DNA of 64,000 bases, from assembly GCA_947044405.1 (NCBI GenBank), contig CAMRHE010000011.1:3960501-4024500 (forward strand), read 5' to 3'. Position 1 is the stretch's first letter. Every line of letters begins with the position of its first letter. Source of the DNA: Leptodactylus fallax (Eukaryota; Chordata; Amphibia; Anura; Leptodactylidae). Position numbers and translations under genes: made by a program. The notes beneath the pieces are model-generated. The model saw nothing but the letters and a program-made list of their open reading frames with translations. It did no database searches and was not told the origin of the DNA. Of the stretch, positions 34,871 to 45,555 are shown piece by piece.

Positions 34871-35904
34871 GTACATCTGAGCAAAGAGGAATCATATAAA
34901 TTCAGTAGGAAAGTAGTACTGTCAAATAAGACCTGATGCTGAAAAGTCAAAGCAGACAGGCCATCAAAGTACACTAAAAGTTTACAAAAATATACACAAA
35001 AATTCTCGACAGATGATCAAAACAAGAGACAGGGAGATACAGAAGAAGGCAGTGGCGTAACTGGGAATGACTAGACCCAGAGACGAACATTTGACATTTG
35101 TATGTGGTGCAAAGAGTAGTGAACCTAGCCTCTTTGCTGCCTGAGGCGGACTATAGAAAGACACCCCACCAAAAAAAAAATAAAAAAATTGTGCTTCCAT
35201 GCTACTAGCTTCACACGCTGCTATTGTCGCACAATAAACATACACAAAGTTATAAAATAGTTTTTAAGAATGCTTCTTCCTGTATTACTTCAGTTTCAGA
35301 GATCAACAACACAGCATTAACACGTGACCCCCATTCTCTATAATAGAAGCGCCGCAGATAGCTGAGTACTGTTCTTTGGCACTCCCATCGAAGTGAATGA
35401 AAGCCACACAGGTTCGTCCATCTACCAAGCAACACGCCTATATTCAGCCTGGCTGCGGTCAGGCTGAATTCCCACCCAGTAGAGGGGGGAGGGAACAATT
35501 CTCAGGCTCAGTGGGGGTCTCAGCAGACAGACCCCCATCACTCAGGTATTTATCCTCTATCATTGAGGTGAATACAGGGCAGTAACATTTTGTGACTTAC
35601 AGGTGACGTCTCTGACTAATCGGTCACATTTCCCTTCTCTTCCCTTTGGACCGCCATGACCACTTCTTCCAGCTGTGACTTGTCTCTGTAAAGTTTGCAA
35701 CACAGACATCTTTGGCTCCTCACTTTCCAGGCACCCGGCCCACATTGTCCTCACCAGCACACCCATCCTGCTGCTACCCCAATTATAAAATATATGATGT
35801 AACCCCCATAATGAATAATACTCCCAAGTGTATCTTTATATTAATAATATCCGTGTGTACCCTGTATAAATAGTGCCCTTTATCAATGCCCCATAGGTTT
35901 CCTA
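34871..35904. other. Mostly unassigned; one small hAT-like end
   Basis: GCAGTGGCGTAACTGGGAATGACT near 35051 resembles the left end of the hAT-type elements at 41157 and 36386, but no right end follows. No gene found. Confidence 0.4.
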
Positions 35905-36260
35905 ATTAAAAGGTTTTCCAGGTCATTAATAAAATAATCAGTGGGGCTCAGGACTCCCACTGATCAGCTTTTTGAATGAACTGTGGTATCTGTGTAAGCG
36001 CCGTGACTGCTTCTCTGTTTACATTGTTTCATTCATCTCATAGCAGCCATGTAATGTAACTACAACCTCGTCCTATACAAGTCTATGTGACAAGGCTGGA
36101 ATTACATCACACTGTCACTTAAACAGACAGCGTGTGATATAAACAGACACCATAGCCCCTTCATACAGCTGATCAGAGCGGGGGGAGGAGAGTCCACTGA
36201 TCTCTTATAGATGATCTGTCCTAAGGATAGATCATCAATAAAAATGAGCTGAAAAGTCCC
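35905..36260 (+). repeat. Dispersed repeat, copy 1 (of 2)
   Basis: It matches 41133-41148 plus 41999-42225 (for example GTGTAAGCGCCGT, TTCTCTGTTTACAT, AGACAGCGTGTGATATAAAC, GATAGATCATCAATAAAAAT). Probably a TTAA-type MITE relative. Confidence 0.7.
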
Positions 36261-36654
36261 AATTATTAAAGCCCAATTGCCACCTTGAAGGGGTTCTCCA
36301 GGATAACCACTTTTTAAATAAGAGGCTGGGGAAGGTGCTCCGGTGTCTTCCAGTCCTGCTGCTCCGGTGTTTTCTTCCCCACAGCCAGGGGCATAACTAC
36401 CGGGGTAGCTGCGGTTGCGACTGCCACAGGGCCCGGGACATTATGGGGCCCTGCGGGCCCCCGATGCTTTTTTTTTTTTTTTTTTAGTAGGCCGTTACCT
36501 GCTGGAATAACACCAGCAGGTTACGGGCCCTATATACTTACCGATCCCTGGGGTACTGCTCACGGCCGCCTGTGCTTCCCATTATCTGGAGGCGGCTGTG
36601 AGCAGTAGCGGGGATTGGTAGGTAAGGCCGCGGACCAAACCCCACAATCACTGC

Positions 36655-36968
36655 TATCATTATACTCCGGGGTCTTTTCAGACCCCAGAGTATAATAATC
36701 GGAGGGCCAGGAGAGGTGAGGGAACATAAAAACAATGTACTTACCTCTCCTACGCTTCTCCAAGGTTCGGGCCTTTTTGGTGACATCCCAGACGTCAGCC
36801 GACGTCATTTTGCGTCGCGACACCGGCCTAGATCACGTGACACTGGCCTGGTCCAACATTGAAGAAGGCTGAAGTAGCAGGGAGTGGACCAGAGCGAGGA
36901 ACAGGTAAGTAGCATTGTTTTTATATGTTTCTCTCCTCCCCTGAAAAGACCCCAGAGTATAATAATTG
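36655..36968. repeat. Hairpin-bounded palindromic module, copy 2
   Basis: Hairpin at 36657-36698 (GACCCCAGAGTATAATAAT half at right), inverse motifs ACTTACCTCTCC (36740) and ACAGGTAAGTA (36902), and a half hairpin ending at 36967. The core has GACGTCAGCCGACGTCA and TCGCGAC. Confidence 0.8.
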
Positions 36969-36976
36969 TTCATGGG

Positions 36977-37160
36977 TGGTCCACAATGGGGCATAATACT
37001 GTGTGCAGGGACCACTATGGGGCATAATACTGTGTGCGGGGACCACTATAGGGCATAATACTGTGTGCAGGGACCACTATGGGGCATAATACTGTGTGCA
37101 GGGGCCACTATGCTGCATAATACTGTGTGCAGGGGCCACTATGGCACATAATAGTGTGCG
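36977..37160 (+). repeat. Minisatellite, unit about 31 bp
   Basis: About six units of the GGGACCACTATGGGGCATAA type, with TGTGTGCA between. Confidence 0.88.
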
Positions 37161-37558
37161 CAGGAATGCGGTTTTTTGAGGGGGGGTTGGAGGGGGCAGT
37201 CCAGAGGTGGTGGTTGGGGGCCGTGGTTGGGGGGCATGTCAAATGTTCACCTTGGGGCCCAGTCATTCCTAGTTACGCCACTGCCCACAGCACTGTGACG
37301 CCCCATGTCAGCATCCTCAGCGGTCATGTGCGGTGGGGACTTCCGCCATAAGAAAACACCGGAGCAGCAGAACCAGACCACAGTGGGAGACATTGGAGCA
37401 CAAGGGACAGGTGAGTAGGGTTGTTTTTTTTATTATAATCACTTCCCCGGTCTCATATTAAAAAAGTGGTTATCCTGGACAAGCCCTTTAATTAATTGCC
37501 CCCTTTTATTATGCCCCTGATTCCCCCTGACATAAATACCACTCCCCTAATGACCCTT

Positions 37559-37563
<5 letters not shown>

Positions 37564-37610
<47 letters not shown>

Positions 37611-37626
37611 TATCTATATATATAAA
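37564..37626. repeat. (TA)n microsatellite
   Basis: About 20 TA units followed by a short mixed AT tail. Confidence 0.95.
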
Positions 37627-37832
37627 TGATGCACCCCTTCTATTCATAATGTCCCCTAATGCCCCCTTATATAATTGATGTCCCCTAATGAACGCTCTTA
37701 TAAATGACCACCCCATATATATATCTATTTCATGCTCCCTAATGGCCCCTTATATAAATAACCCCCCTTATATTAATAATGCCCTTATATAAATAACACC
37801 TCATATATAATATGCCCCTTCCTAGCAAACCC

Positions 37833-38606
37833 CAGGGGAGTAACTAGCAAAGACTGGGCCCCCCCACAGCATAGCGCTCCCTGCTCTATTATGCCCTACA
37901 GTGGCCCCTGCATGCTCTATTATGCCCCACAGAGGCCCCTGTATGCTCTATTATGCTCCATAGCGGCCCCTGCATGCTCTATTATGCCCCACAGTGTCTT
38001 CTGCATGCTCTATTATGCCCTACAGCGGCCCCTGCATGCTCTATTATGCCCCACAGCGGCCCCTGTATGTTCTATTATGCTCAATAGTGGCCCCTGCACA
38101 CTCTATTATGCCCCATAGTGGCCCACCCATGAACTATTATTATACTCTGGGGTCTTTTCAGACCCCAGAGTATAATGATCGGAGATTCGGGGAGGTGACA
38201 AACATAAAAACCACTGTTACTTATCTCTCCTGGTCTCCGGCACACTCCCTGCAGCTTCTTCAGCGTTGGCACAGGGCCAGGCGGCGTCGTGTGACGTCTG
38301 GGACATCACCATAAAGTCCCGAAGCCTGTTGGGAGTAACACCGGATCACAGGAGAGATGAGTAACAATGGTTTTATGTTTCCTCACCTTCCCTGGATCTC
38401 GATTATTATACTCCAGGTTCTAAAAAGACCACGGAGTATAATAATTATAGTATTTGGCCTCACTTACTGATCCCCGCTCCTGCTCTCAGCCGCTTCTGCT
38501 TCCCCCTTCTGTGTTCTATAGCACAAGGGGAAGCGGGGGTGGCCATGAGAAGAAGTGGTGATAGGTAAGTAAATAGGGCCCGTTACCTGCTGGGGTTACT
38601 GGGTGG
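37833..38606. mobile_element. hAT-type element copy, right end not found
   Basis: Left end CAGGGGAGTAACTA. The interior has the minisatellite in inverse orientation (about 37880-38125, unit CTGCATGCTCTATTATGCCC), a complete hairpin at 38131-38178 and a diverged one at 38401-38445. It ends near GGGCCCGTTACCTGCTGG, an internal block of the other copies, so the right end is probably deleted. Confidence 0.7.
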
Positions 38607-38884
38607 AATATTGCTGACTGAGTTTGGCAAATGTACGGAGAGTCTGGTGAATAGGGTCAACAATATCAGGTAAATGAAAGATCTATGCAGTCATCCAATT
38701 GTGCGTGATATTAGATTGTAGACCCTCCGGGATCGAGGGGTTGAAGAGGATGGGTGTCAAGGATGAGCAGGGCAAGGCCAGAGAAAAGCGCTGTCTACAG
38801 TATAGCTATATTTCTCCGTGGAATCGTATAGGACCTGAAAGGGATTGCAGCTGTGTGTGGGGGGGGGCTTATCAGAGCCATATC

Positions 38885-39904
38885 AGAGCTTAGTGTTTGC
38901 AGGACAAATTGTACTTTGTAATGTTATCCTTTAATATTCTGTACGACGTACTGGGAGGTTGGAAAAAAATTCATAATGGAATGCCACCTGTATTCTATGG
39001 GTCGGTACAATTCTGGGGATACCAAATTTATATAATTCTTATTTTACGTTTTAACCCCTAAAAAAAAAAAAAAATTCTTGGAGCCACCAGTTCTGACACC
39101 CGTAATTTTTTTTATATTTCCATATACGGGAATGCATAAATCATCTTTTTTAGCATGGTTCGGTGTACTTTTTAGTTATATCATTTTGGGGAATGTCTGA
39201 TGTTTTGATCACTTTTTATTAAAATTTTTATTGGATGCAAAATGGTGAAAAACGGCAGTTTGGCCCTTTTTTTTCTTTTTTTTTCTCCCCTCTACCAGAT
39301 GTTTTCAGACTTGGGAATGTATAATTAGTTTTTTTGTTTATTTATCTTTATCTAGTGATTTGAATTTTTAGGTTTTTATTGATTTTTAAAAAAAATATTT
39401 TTAAAAACTGTTTCATTTATTTATTTTTTTACTATTTTATTAACCCCCTAGGGGTCTTGAACCTGCAATCTTCTGATTGCAAGTCCCATAGACTGCAATA
39501 CTACTGTATTGAAGTCTATGGGACTTTCGCTACATTATTATTAAGGCTGGTCATAGACCAGCCTCAATAGTAATATTGCTATGGCAGGGCTGGAAGCCTT
39601 CATAAGACTTCCAGCTGCCATAGCAACAGGTCGACTTCTGCAGTCGAGCCATCCTGCAACAAAGAAGGGACAGGGCCTGTGGGGACCAGCCCCGGGGGCA
39701 CTTTTTATATTTTGGTTGGGGTGGGTTTCTCCACACAGTGCCCACAAACAGAGAGGACTCCGATCGCGGGCATTAACATCGGGCCTCCACTGTACATTAC
39801 AGCAGAGACCCGGTAGCTATAGCAGCCGCTCTGCAGCAGAGCAGCTGCCATCTTTAAAGACCCAACATCTGGCATAATGGTATGGTGGATGTTAGGAAGG
39901 GGTT
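38885..39904 (+). repeat. Dispersed anuran repeat with hairpins, copy B
   Basis: Ordered blocks shared with 27781-29060. It contains CCATAGACTGCAATAC hairpins near 39486 and AAGGCTGGTCATAGACCAGCCT at 39541-39565. No ORF. Confidence 0.65.
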
Positions 39905-40146
39905 AAATAGTACTATGAAGTGCAATTTGTCCTGCAAAAAATAAGCCCTCATACAGCCCTCTGAACAAAAACAATAAAAAAGTTATGCATTTGGAGTAAA
40001 AACAAAAAATCTGCAGTGGGAAGGGGTTAAAATCAGCCTTGGGTAGATGGGTGGCATGCACAACCAAAATGGAGTCAACCACTTCCTCATATGCACAATA
40101 CAACAAACACACAAAAATAGTCAGCACTGCCAAACAATATGAATTA
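39905..40146. repeat. Tail of the dispersed repeat
   Basis: CCTGCAAAAAATAAGCCCTC is shared with 18183-18200. Ends where the Tc1 starts. Confidence 0.45.
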
Positions 40147-41131
40147 CAGTGGATACGGAAAGTATTCAGACCCCTTTAAATTTTTCACTCTTTGTTTCAT
40201 TGCAGCCATTTGCTAAAAGCAAAATAGTTCATTTTATTTCTCATTAATGTACACTCAGCACCCCATCCTGACAGAAAAAAAAAACAGAAATGTAGATATT
40301 TTTGCAAATTTATTAAAAAATAGAAACTGAAATATCACATGGTCATAAGTATTCAGACCCTTTGCTGTGACACTCATATTTAACTCACCTGCAGTCCATT
40401 TCCTTCTGATCCTCCTTGAGATGGTTCTACTCCTTCATTGGAGTCCAGCTGAGTTTAATTCAACTGATTGGACTTGATTAGGAAGGCACACACCTGTCTA
40501 TATAAGACCTTACAACTCACAGTGCATGTCAGAGCAAATGAGAATCATGAGGTCAAAGGAACTGCCCAAGGAGCTCAGAGACAGAATTGTGGCAAGGCAC
40601 AGATCTGGCCAATGTTACAAAAGAATTTCTGCAGCACTCAAGGTTCCTAAGAGCACAGTGGCCTCCATAATCCTTAAATGAAAGAAGTTTGGGATGACCA
40701 GAACTCTTCCTAGACCTGGCCCTCCAGCCAAACTGAGCAATCGTGGGAGAAGAGCCTTGGTGAGAGAGGTAAAGAAGAACCCAAAGATCACTGTGGCTGA
40801 GCTCCAGAGATGCAGTAGGGAGATGGGAGAAAGTTCCAAAAAGTCAACTATCACTGCAGACCTCCACCAGTTGGGGCTTTATGGCAGAGTGATCCGAAGG
40901 AAGCCTCTCCTCAGTGTAAGACATATGAAAGCCTGCATAGCGTTTGCCAAAAAACACATGAAGGACTCCCAGACTTTGAGAAATAAGATTCTCTGGTCTG
41001 ATGAGACGAAGATTGAAATTTTTGGCGTTAATTCTAAGCGGTAAGTGTGGAGAAAACCAGGCATTGCTCATCACCTTCCCAATACAATCCCAATAGTGAA
41101 ACATGGTGGTGGCAGCTTCATGCTATGTGGC
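40147..41131 (+). mobile_element. Tc1-like element, right part lost
   Basis: Starts CAGTGGATACGGAAAGTATT after TA (40145-40146), as in the full copy at 43067-44646 (inverse). It stops near 41131 in the middle of the transposase, joined to the dispersed repeat that also occurs at 35905. Confidence 0.9.
40526..41131 (+). pseudogene. Tc1 transposase N-terminal part with shared stop
   Basis: Begins MSEQMRIMRSKELPKEL and continues, with changes, through the DNA-binding domain (RPGPPAKLSNRGRRALVREV) to WSDETKIEIFGVNSKR and a TAA at 41042-41044, where family members have a Tyr codon. The second copy at 43357-44326 has the same TAA. The catalytic second D and E are not present because of truncation. 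A TGA near 40679 breaks the frame between the two halves of the DNA-binding domain. Confidence 0.87.
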
Positions 41132-41156
41132 TGTTTGAATGAACCTTGGTACCTGT

Positions 41157-41990
41157 CAGTGGTGTAACTAGGAATGACTGGGCCCCAAGGCGAACATTTG
41201 ACATGCCCCCCCCCGCACAAACCACATTCCCCGCATTCCTGCACACACTATTATGCCCCATAGTGGCCCCTGAACACACGATTATCCCCCCTAGTGGCCC
41301 CTGCGCACACTATTATACCTCATAGTGGCCCCTGCACACACTATTATGCCCCATAGTGGCCCCTGCGCACACTATTATGCTCCATAGTAGCCCCTGCACA
41401 CACTATTATGCGCCATAGTGGCCCCTGCACACGCTATTATGCCCCATAGTGGCCTCTGCACACAGTATTATACCCCATAGTGGCCCCTGCACACAGTGTT
41501 ATGCCCCATTGTAGACCACCCATGAACAATTATTATACTCTGGGGTCTTTTATGCGACGCATAATGACGCCGGCCTGGCCCACGTGACGTCGGGTCTAGC
41601 ATTGAAGAGGGCCGAAAGTAGCAGCAAGTGCGCCGGAGCCAGGGAGAGGTAAGTAACATTGTTTTTTATGTTTGTATCCTCCCCCGGTTCTTCGATCATT
41701 ATACTCTGGGGTCTGAAAAGACCCCAGAGTATAATGATAGCAGTGTTTGTGGGGTTTGCGGGCCAACAGCCTTACTTTACCGGTCCCTGCTCCTGCTCAC
41801 AGCCGCCTCCGCTTCGGCAGCAGGGGAAGTAAGTAAATCAGTAAGTAAATAGGGTAAATAGGGCCCGTTACCTGCTGGAGTAACGGCCTATTAAAAAAAA
41901 AAAAAAAAAAACATCAGGGCCCGCCGGCCCTCTAATGTCCCGGGCCCTGTGGCAGCCGCTACCACTGCTACCCCAGTATTTACGCCACTG
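41157..41990. mobile_element. Non-autonomous hAT-type element, TSD GTACCTGT
   Basis: Ends CAGTGGTGTAACTAGG and (reverse complement) CAGTGGCGTAAATACT. GTACCTGT sits at 41149-41156 and 41991-41998. The minisatellite (41235-41515) comes first, then half hairpin, core (GCGACGCATAATGACG), AGAGGTAAGTAACATT, and a full hairpin at 41695-41737, then an A-run. Confidence 0.92.
41235..41515 (-). repeat. Minisatellite, unit about 31 bp, inverse orientation
   Basis: About nine units of ACTATTATGCCCCATAGTGG followed by CCCCTGCACAC; the reverse complement is the unit seen at 36977 and 6136. Confidence 0.9.
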
Positions 41991-41998
41991 GTACCTGT

Positions 41999-42225
41999 GT
42001 AAGCGCCGTTACCCCTTCTCTGTTTACATAGTGTCATTCATTTCATAGAGACCATGTAATGTAACTACAGTGACTATGTGACAAGACTAATTATATCACA
42101 TGGTCACTATAAACAGACAGCGTGTGATATAAACAGGTGCTATGGCCCCTCCATACAGCTGGGGAATCACTTATCTCTTATTGATGATTTATTCTGAGGA
42201 TAGATCATCAATAAAAATGAGCTGG
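41999..42225 (+). repeat. Dispersed repeat, copy 2
   Basis: Matches 35995-36255; its left part lies at 41133-41148, before the hAT insertion. Confidence 0.7.
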
Positions 42226-42233
42226 AAAACTCC

Positions 42234-42973
42234 TTAAAGGGGTATTCCCATGAACATAACCATTTTTAAATTTGTAGATAATTCCCAGACCATAGAAAGT
42301 TTCTGCATTTGTTGTCGTATCCATTGGCAACCGATCAAGACAACAGACTGTCACAACCAGGGGCGTAAATACCAGGGTAGCAGCAGTAGCAACTGCCACA
42401 GGGCCCGGGACATTAAGGGGCCCGGAGCTCTGTGGCAGCCACTACTGCGAACCCCACAAACATTGCTATCATTATACTCTGGGGTCTTTTCTGACCCCTG
42501 AGTATACAGTAATGATTGGGGGCCAGGGGAGGTGAGGGAACATAAAAAACAATGCTACTTACCTCTCCGTCGCTCCACAGGCTTCGGGCCTGTTTGGTGA
42601 CGTCCCAGACGTCAGCCGACGTCATTATGCGTCGCGACGCCGGCCTTGCCCACGCGAGATCTGCTTCAACATTGAAGATGGCTGAAGTAGTGCACCAGAG
42701 TGCAGCAGAGCCAGGAAGAGGTAAGTAGCATTGTTTTTTATGTTTGTATCCTTCCCTGGGTCTCCGATCATTATACTCTGGGGTCTGAAACGGTTCAGGG
42801 GGGGGGGGGGGCAACCATTCCTAGTTACGCCACTGGTCACAACTAAGATAGTTAGAAAAAATCTTTAAAACTCTGCAGTATTTTTAACTACTTATATTTG
42901 CAAAAATGTTTAACTTTTCACTACCGTATCTACAAATATAGATATGATTATGTTCCTGGGAATACCCCTTTAA
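42234..42973. mobile_element. T2-like MITE hosting a hAT element
   Basis: TTAAAGGGGTATTCCCATGA at the left; reverse complement TTAAAGGGGTATTCCCAGGA at the right, both continuing into ACATAA. TTAA at both edges. Contains the hAT insert 42358-42835. Confidence 0.9.
42358..42835. mobile_element. Non-autonomous hAT-type element, TSD GTCACAAC
   Basis: Ends CAGGGGCGTAAATACC and (reverse complement) CAGTGGCGTAACTAGG; GTCACAAC at 42350-42357 and 42836-42843. 478 bp, the smallest copy: hairpin (42471-42507), CRE-like core with GACGTC repeats, AGAGGTAAGTAGCATT, half hairpin, no minisatellite. Confidence 0.93.
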
Positions 42974-43066
42974 GGCTAAGGCCCCACTTTTTTGCTGCGG
43001 GACGCCACACACTTTGCACGGAAAGATCGCACAGGTTTCCTCTGTGGACTTTCTGCTTCAATTATA

Positions 43067-44646
43067 TAGTGGGTACGGAAAGTATTCCGACCCCTTTAAA
43101 TTTTTCACTCTTTATTTCATTGCAGCCATTTGCTAAAAGCAAAAAAGTTCATTTTATTTCTCATTAATGTACACTCAGCACCCCATCTTGACAGAAAAAA
43201 AACAGAAATGTAGATATTTTTGCAAATTTATTAAAAAAGAAAAACTGAAATATCACATGGCCATAAGTATTCAGACCCTTTGCTCAGTATTGAGTAGAAG
43301 CACCCTTTTGAGCTAGTACAGCCATGAGTCTTCTTGGGAATGATGCAACAAGTTTTTCACATTTGGATTTGGGGATCCTCTACCATTCTTCCTTGCAGAT
43401 CCTCTCCAGTTCCGTCAAGCTTGGATGATGAATGTTGGTGGACAGCCATTTTCAGGTCTCTCCAGAGATGCTCAATTGGGTTGAGGTCAGGGCACTGGCT
43501 GGGCCTGTCAAGAATGGTCACAGAGTTGTTCCAAAGCCACTCCTTTGTTGTTTTTGGCTGTGTGCTTAGGGTCATTGTATTGTTGGAAGGTGAACCTTCG
43601 GCCCAGTCTGAGATCCAGAGCACTCTGGAAGAGGTTTTCTTCCAGGATATCTCTGTACTTGGCCATTTTCATCTTTCCTTCAATTGCAACCAGTCGTCCT
43701 GTCCCTGCAGCTGAAAAACACCCCCATAGCATGATGCTGTCATCACCATGTTTCACTGTTGGGATTGTATTGGGCAAGTGATGAGCAGTGCCTGGTTTTC
43801 TCCACACTTACCGCTTAGAATTAACGCCAAAAATTTCAATCTTCGTTTCATCAGACCAGAGAATCTTATTTCTCATAGTCTGGGAGTCCTTCATGTGTTT
43901 TTTGGCAAACTCTATGCGGGCTTTCATATGTCTTACACTGAGGAGAGGCTTCCTTCGGGCTACTCTGCCATAAAGCCCCGACTGGTGGAGGTCTGCAGTG
44001 ATAGTTGACTTTGTGGAACTTTCTCCCATCTCCCTACTGCATCTCTGGAGCTCAGCCACAGTGATCTTTGGGTTCTTCTTTACCTCTCTCACCAAGGCTC
44101 TTCTCCCACGATTGCTCAGTTTGGCTGGAGGGCCAGGTCTAGGAAGAGTTCTGGTCGTCCCAAACTTCTTCCATTTAAGGATTATGGAAGCCACTGTGCT
44201 CTTAGGAACCTTAAGTGCTGCAGAAATTCTTTTGTAACCTTGGCCAGATCTATGCCTTGCCACAATTATGTCTCTGAGCTCCTTGGGTAGTTCCTTTGAC
44301 CTCATGATTCTCATTTGCTCTGACATGCACTGTGAGCTGTGAGGTCTTATATAGACAGGTGTGTGCCTTTCCTAATCAAGTCCAATCAGTTGAATTAAAC
44401 ACAGCTGGAATTAAATATGAGTCTCACAGCAAAGGGTCTGAATACTTATGACCATGTGATATTTCAGTTTTTCTTTTTTAATAAATTTGCAAAACTATCT
44501 AAATTTCTGTTTTTTTTTCTGTCAAGATGGGGTGCTGAGTGTACATTAATGAGAAATAAAATGAACTTTTTTGCTTTTAGCAAGTGGCTGCAATGAAACA
44601 AAGAGTGAAAAATTTAAAGGGGTCTGAATACTTCCCGTACCCACTG
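43067..44646 (-). mobile_element. Tc1-like transposon, full length (1580 bp)
   Basis: Ends TAGTGGGTACGGAAAGTATT and (reverse complement) CAGTGGGTACGGGAAGTATT, flanked by TA (43065-43066, 44647-44648). Long TIRs (AAAATGAACTTTTTTGCTTT paired with AAAGCAAAAAAGTTCATTTT). Same family as 40147-41131. Confidence 0.93.
43357..44326 (-). pseudogene. Tc1 transposase with stop, D-to-Y change and frameshift
   Basis: The N-terminal 172 residues are open: DNA-binding helices (RSGQGYKRISAALKVPKST), GRPR-like RPGPPAKLSNRG, and WSDETKIEIFGVNSKR, then a TAA at 43808-43810. The frame resumes with [20 protein letters not shown] and [17 protein letters not shown]: the second catalytic D is Y (43577-43579). A frameshift near 43545 is followed by SQCPDLNPIEHLWRDLK (E kept) to the end near 43357. 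Dead by three separate lesions. Confidence 0.92.
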
Positions 44647-45180
44647 TATATATAGGGAAACTGCCGGCGTTTCCATAGGTATGCTGCGACTTCCAAAACC
44701 GCAACTGTTTTGGAAATCGCAGAGTTTCCACTGCGCTTATTTTACCACAAAGTGGGGATGGGATCAGGCTCAACGTGGCGAAAAAATGCGACATTTTAAA
44801 GTTCCTGCAAAGTGGATGGGATTCTAGCAAATCCCATCCACACATTTTGGAAAAATAAGTGCAGTTGGCACACTGCAATCTCCAAAACCATTGCTGTAGG
44901 CACCACCACACTGACTGCTCCCAAGACACCGGGAGCAGAGACAGGGGCCGAATGGTGAAGCAAGGAGCAGAGTTGGAAAATTCCGGAGCCCAGTCCCACT
45001 ACCGGAACAGCAGGAGAACACTCTAAATGCAGGACTGTCCTGCCCCCGCTGCAAGTAAAGTCCGGTGAGTATCAACAACTCTTCCTCTGAGGTCCTCAAC
45101 AATCTCCTTTGTTTGTGCCATGATACACTTACACAAATATGTGTTTTTAAGGTCAGACTTTGACAGATCCCTGTTCTTTA

Positions 45181-45471
45181 GGCTAAGGCCCCACATACCG
45201 AGCCACAGCATAAAAGCAATGGCAGCAATGCATCATGGTTTTTCCCACAACGCTTCTCACAGAAAATCTGCAAAGGTTATACCTATAGGGAAGCTGTTTG
45301 AGTTTTCGTAGGTATAATTGACATGCTGTGATTTCCAAAACTGCAACGGTTTTTCCGCAGTGCATGGATCGGATTCACTAAAATCCACTAAATTCACTAA
45401 AATCCCATCCACTATGTAGGGACTGTAAAACGCCGCGTTTTTTTCCTGTTTAAACCACGTGGGGCTCCAGC
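45181..45471. repeat. MITE-like repeat, second copy
   Basis: Left GGCTAAGGCCCCACATACCG and right (reverse complement) GCTGGAGCCCCACGTGG give short imperfect TIRs. Related to 42974-43066. Confidence 0.5.
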
Positions 45472-45555
45472 TTGAAAGAGGCTGTCCAGGCTAAAATATA
45501 TTTTTTAATTAGGCCCGAGGTAGGTGAAAAAAACATACTGACCTGTCCCTGGTGG

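Larger units (their letters stand above)
36386..37283. mobile_element. Non-autonomous hAT-type element, TSD CCCACAGC
   Basis: Ends CAGGGGCATAACTA and (reverse complement) CAGTGGCGTAACTA. The 8-bp CCCACAGC sits at 36378-36385 and 37284-37291. 898 bp, no ORF. The interior holds a T-run, the hairpin-bounded palindrome and a minisatellite. Confidence 0.92.
36285..37491. mobile_element. TTAA-type MITE hosting a hAT element
   Basis: Left TTGAAGGGGTTCTCCAGGAT and right (reverse complement) TTAAAGGGCTTGTCCAGGAT, both followed by AACCACTTTTT. The left TTAA has decayed to TTGA. The hAT insert 36386-37283 lies inside. Confidence 0.8.
42974..45180 (+). repeat. MITE-like repeat (GGCTAAGGCCCCAC end) split by a Tc1
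   Basis: GGCTAAGGCCCCACTTTTTT at 42974 and text after the Tc1 (GGGAAACTGCCGGCGTTTCC and on) resemble 45181-45471. The right edge is uncertain. The rest to 45180 has no gene. Confidence 0.5.

Noticed and set aside
36977..37160. Regularly spaced short repeats that could look like a CRISPR array
   Set aside because: Units are contiguous with no unique spacers; eukaryotic minisatellite. The same holds for 41235-41515, 46015-46745 and 60583-60840.
38699..38893. Small + strand ORF of 64 codons
   Set aside because: Lies between repeats, no homology recognised, no splice or promoter context.
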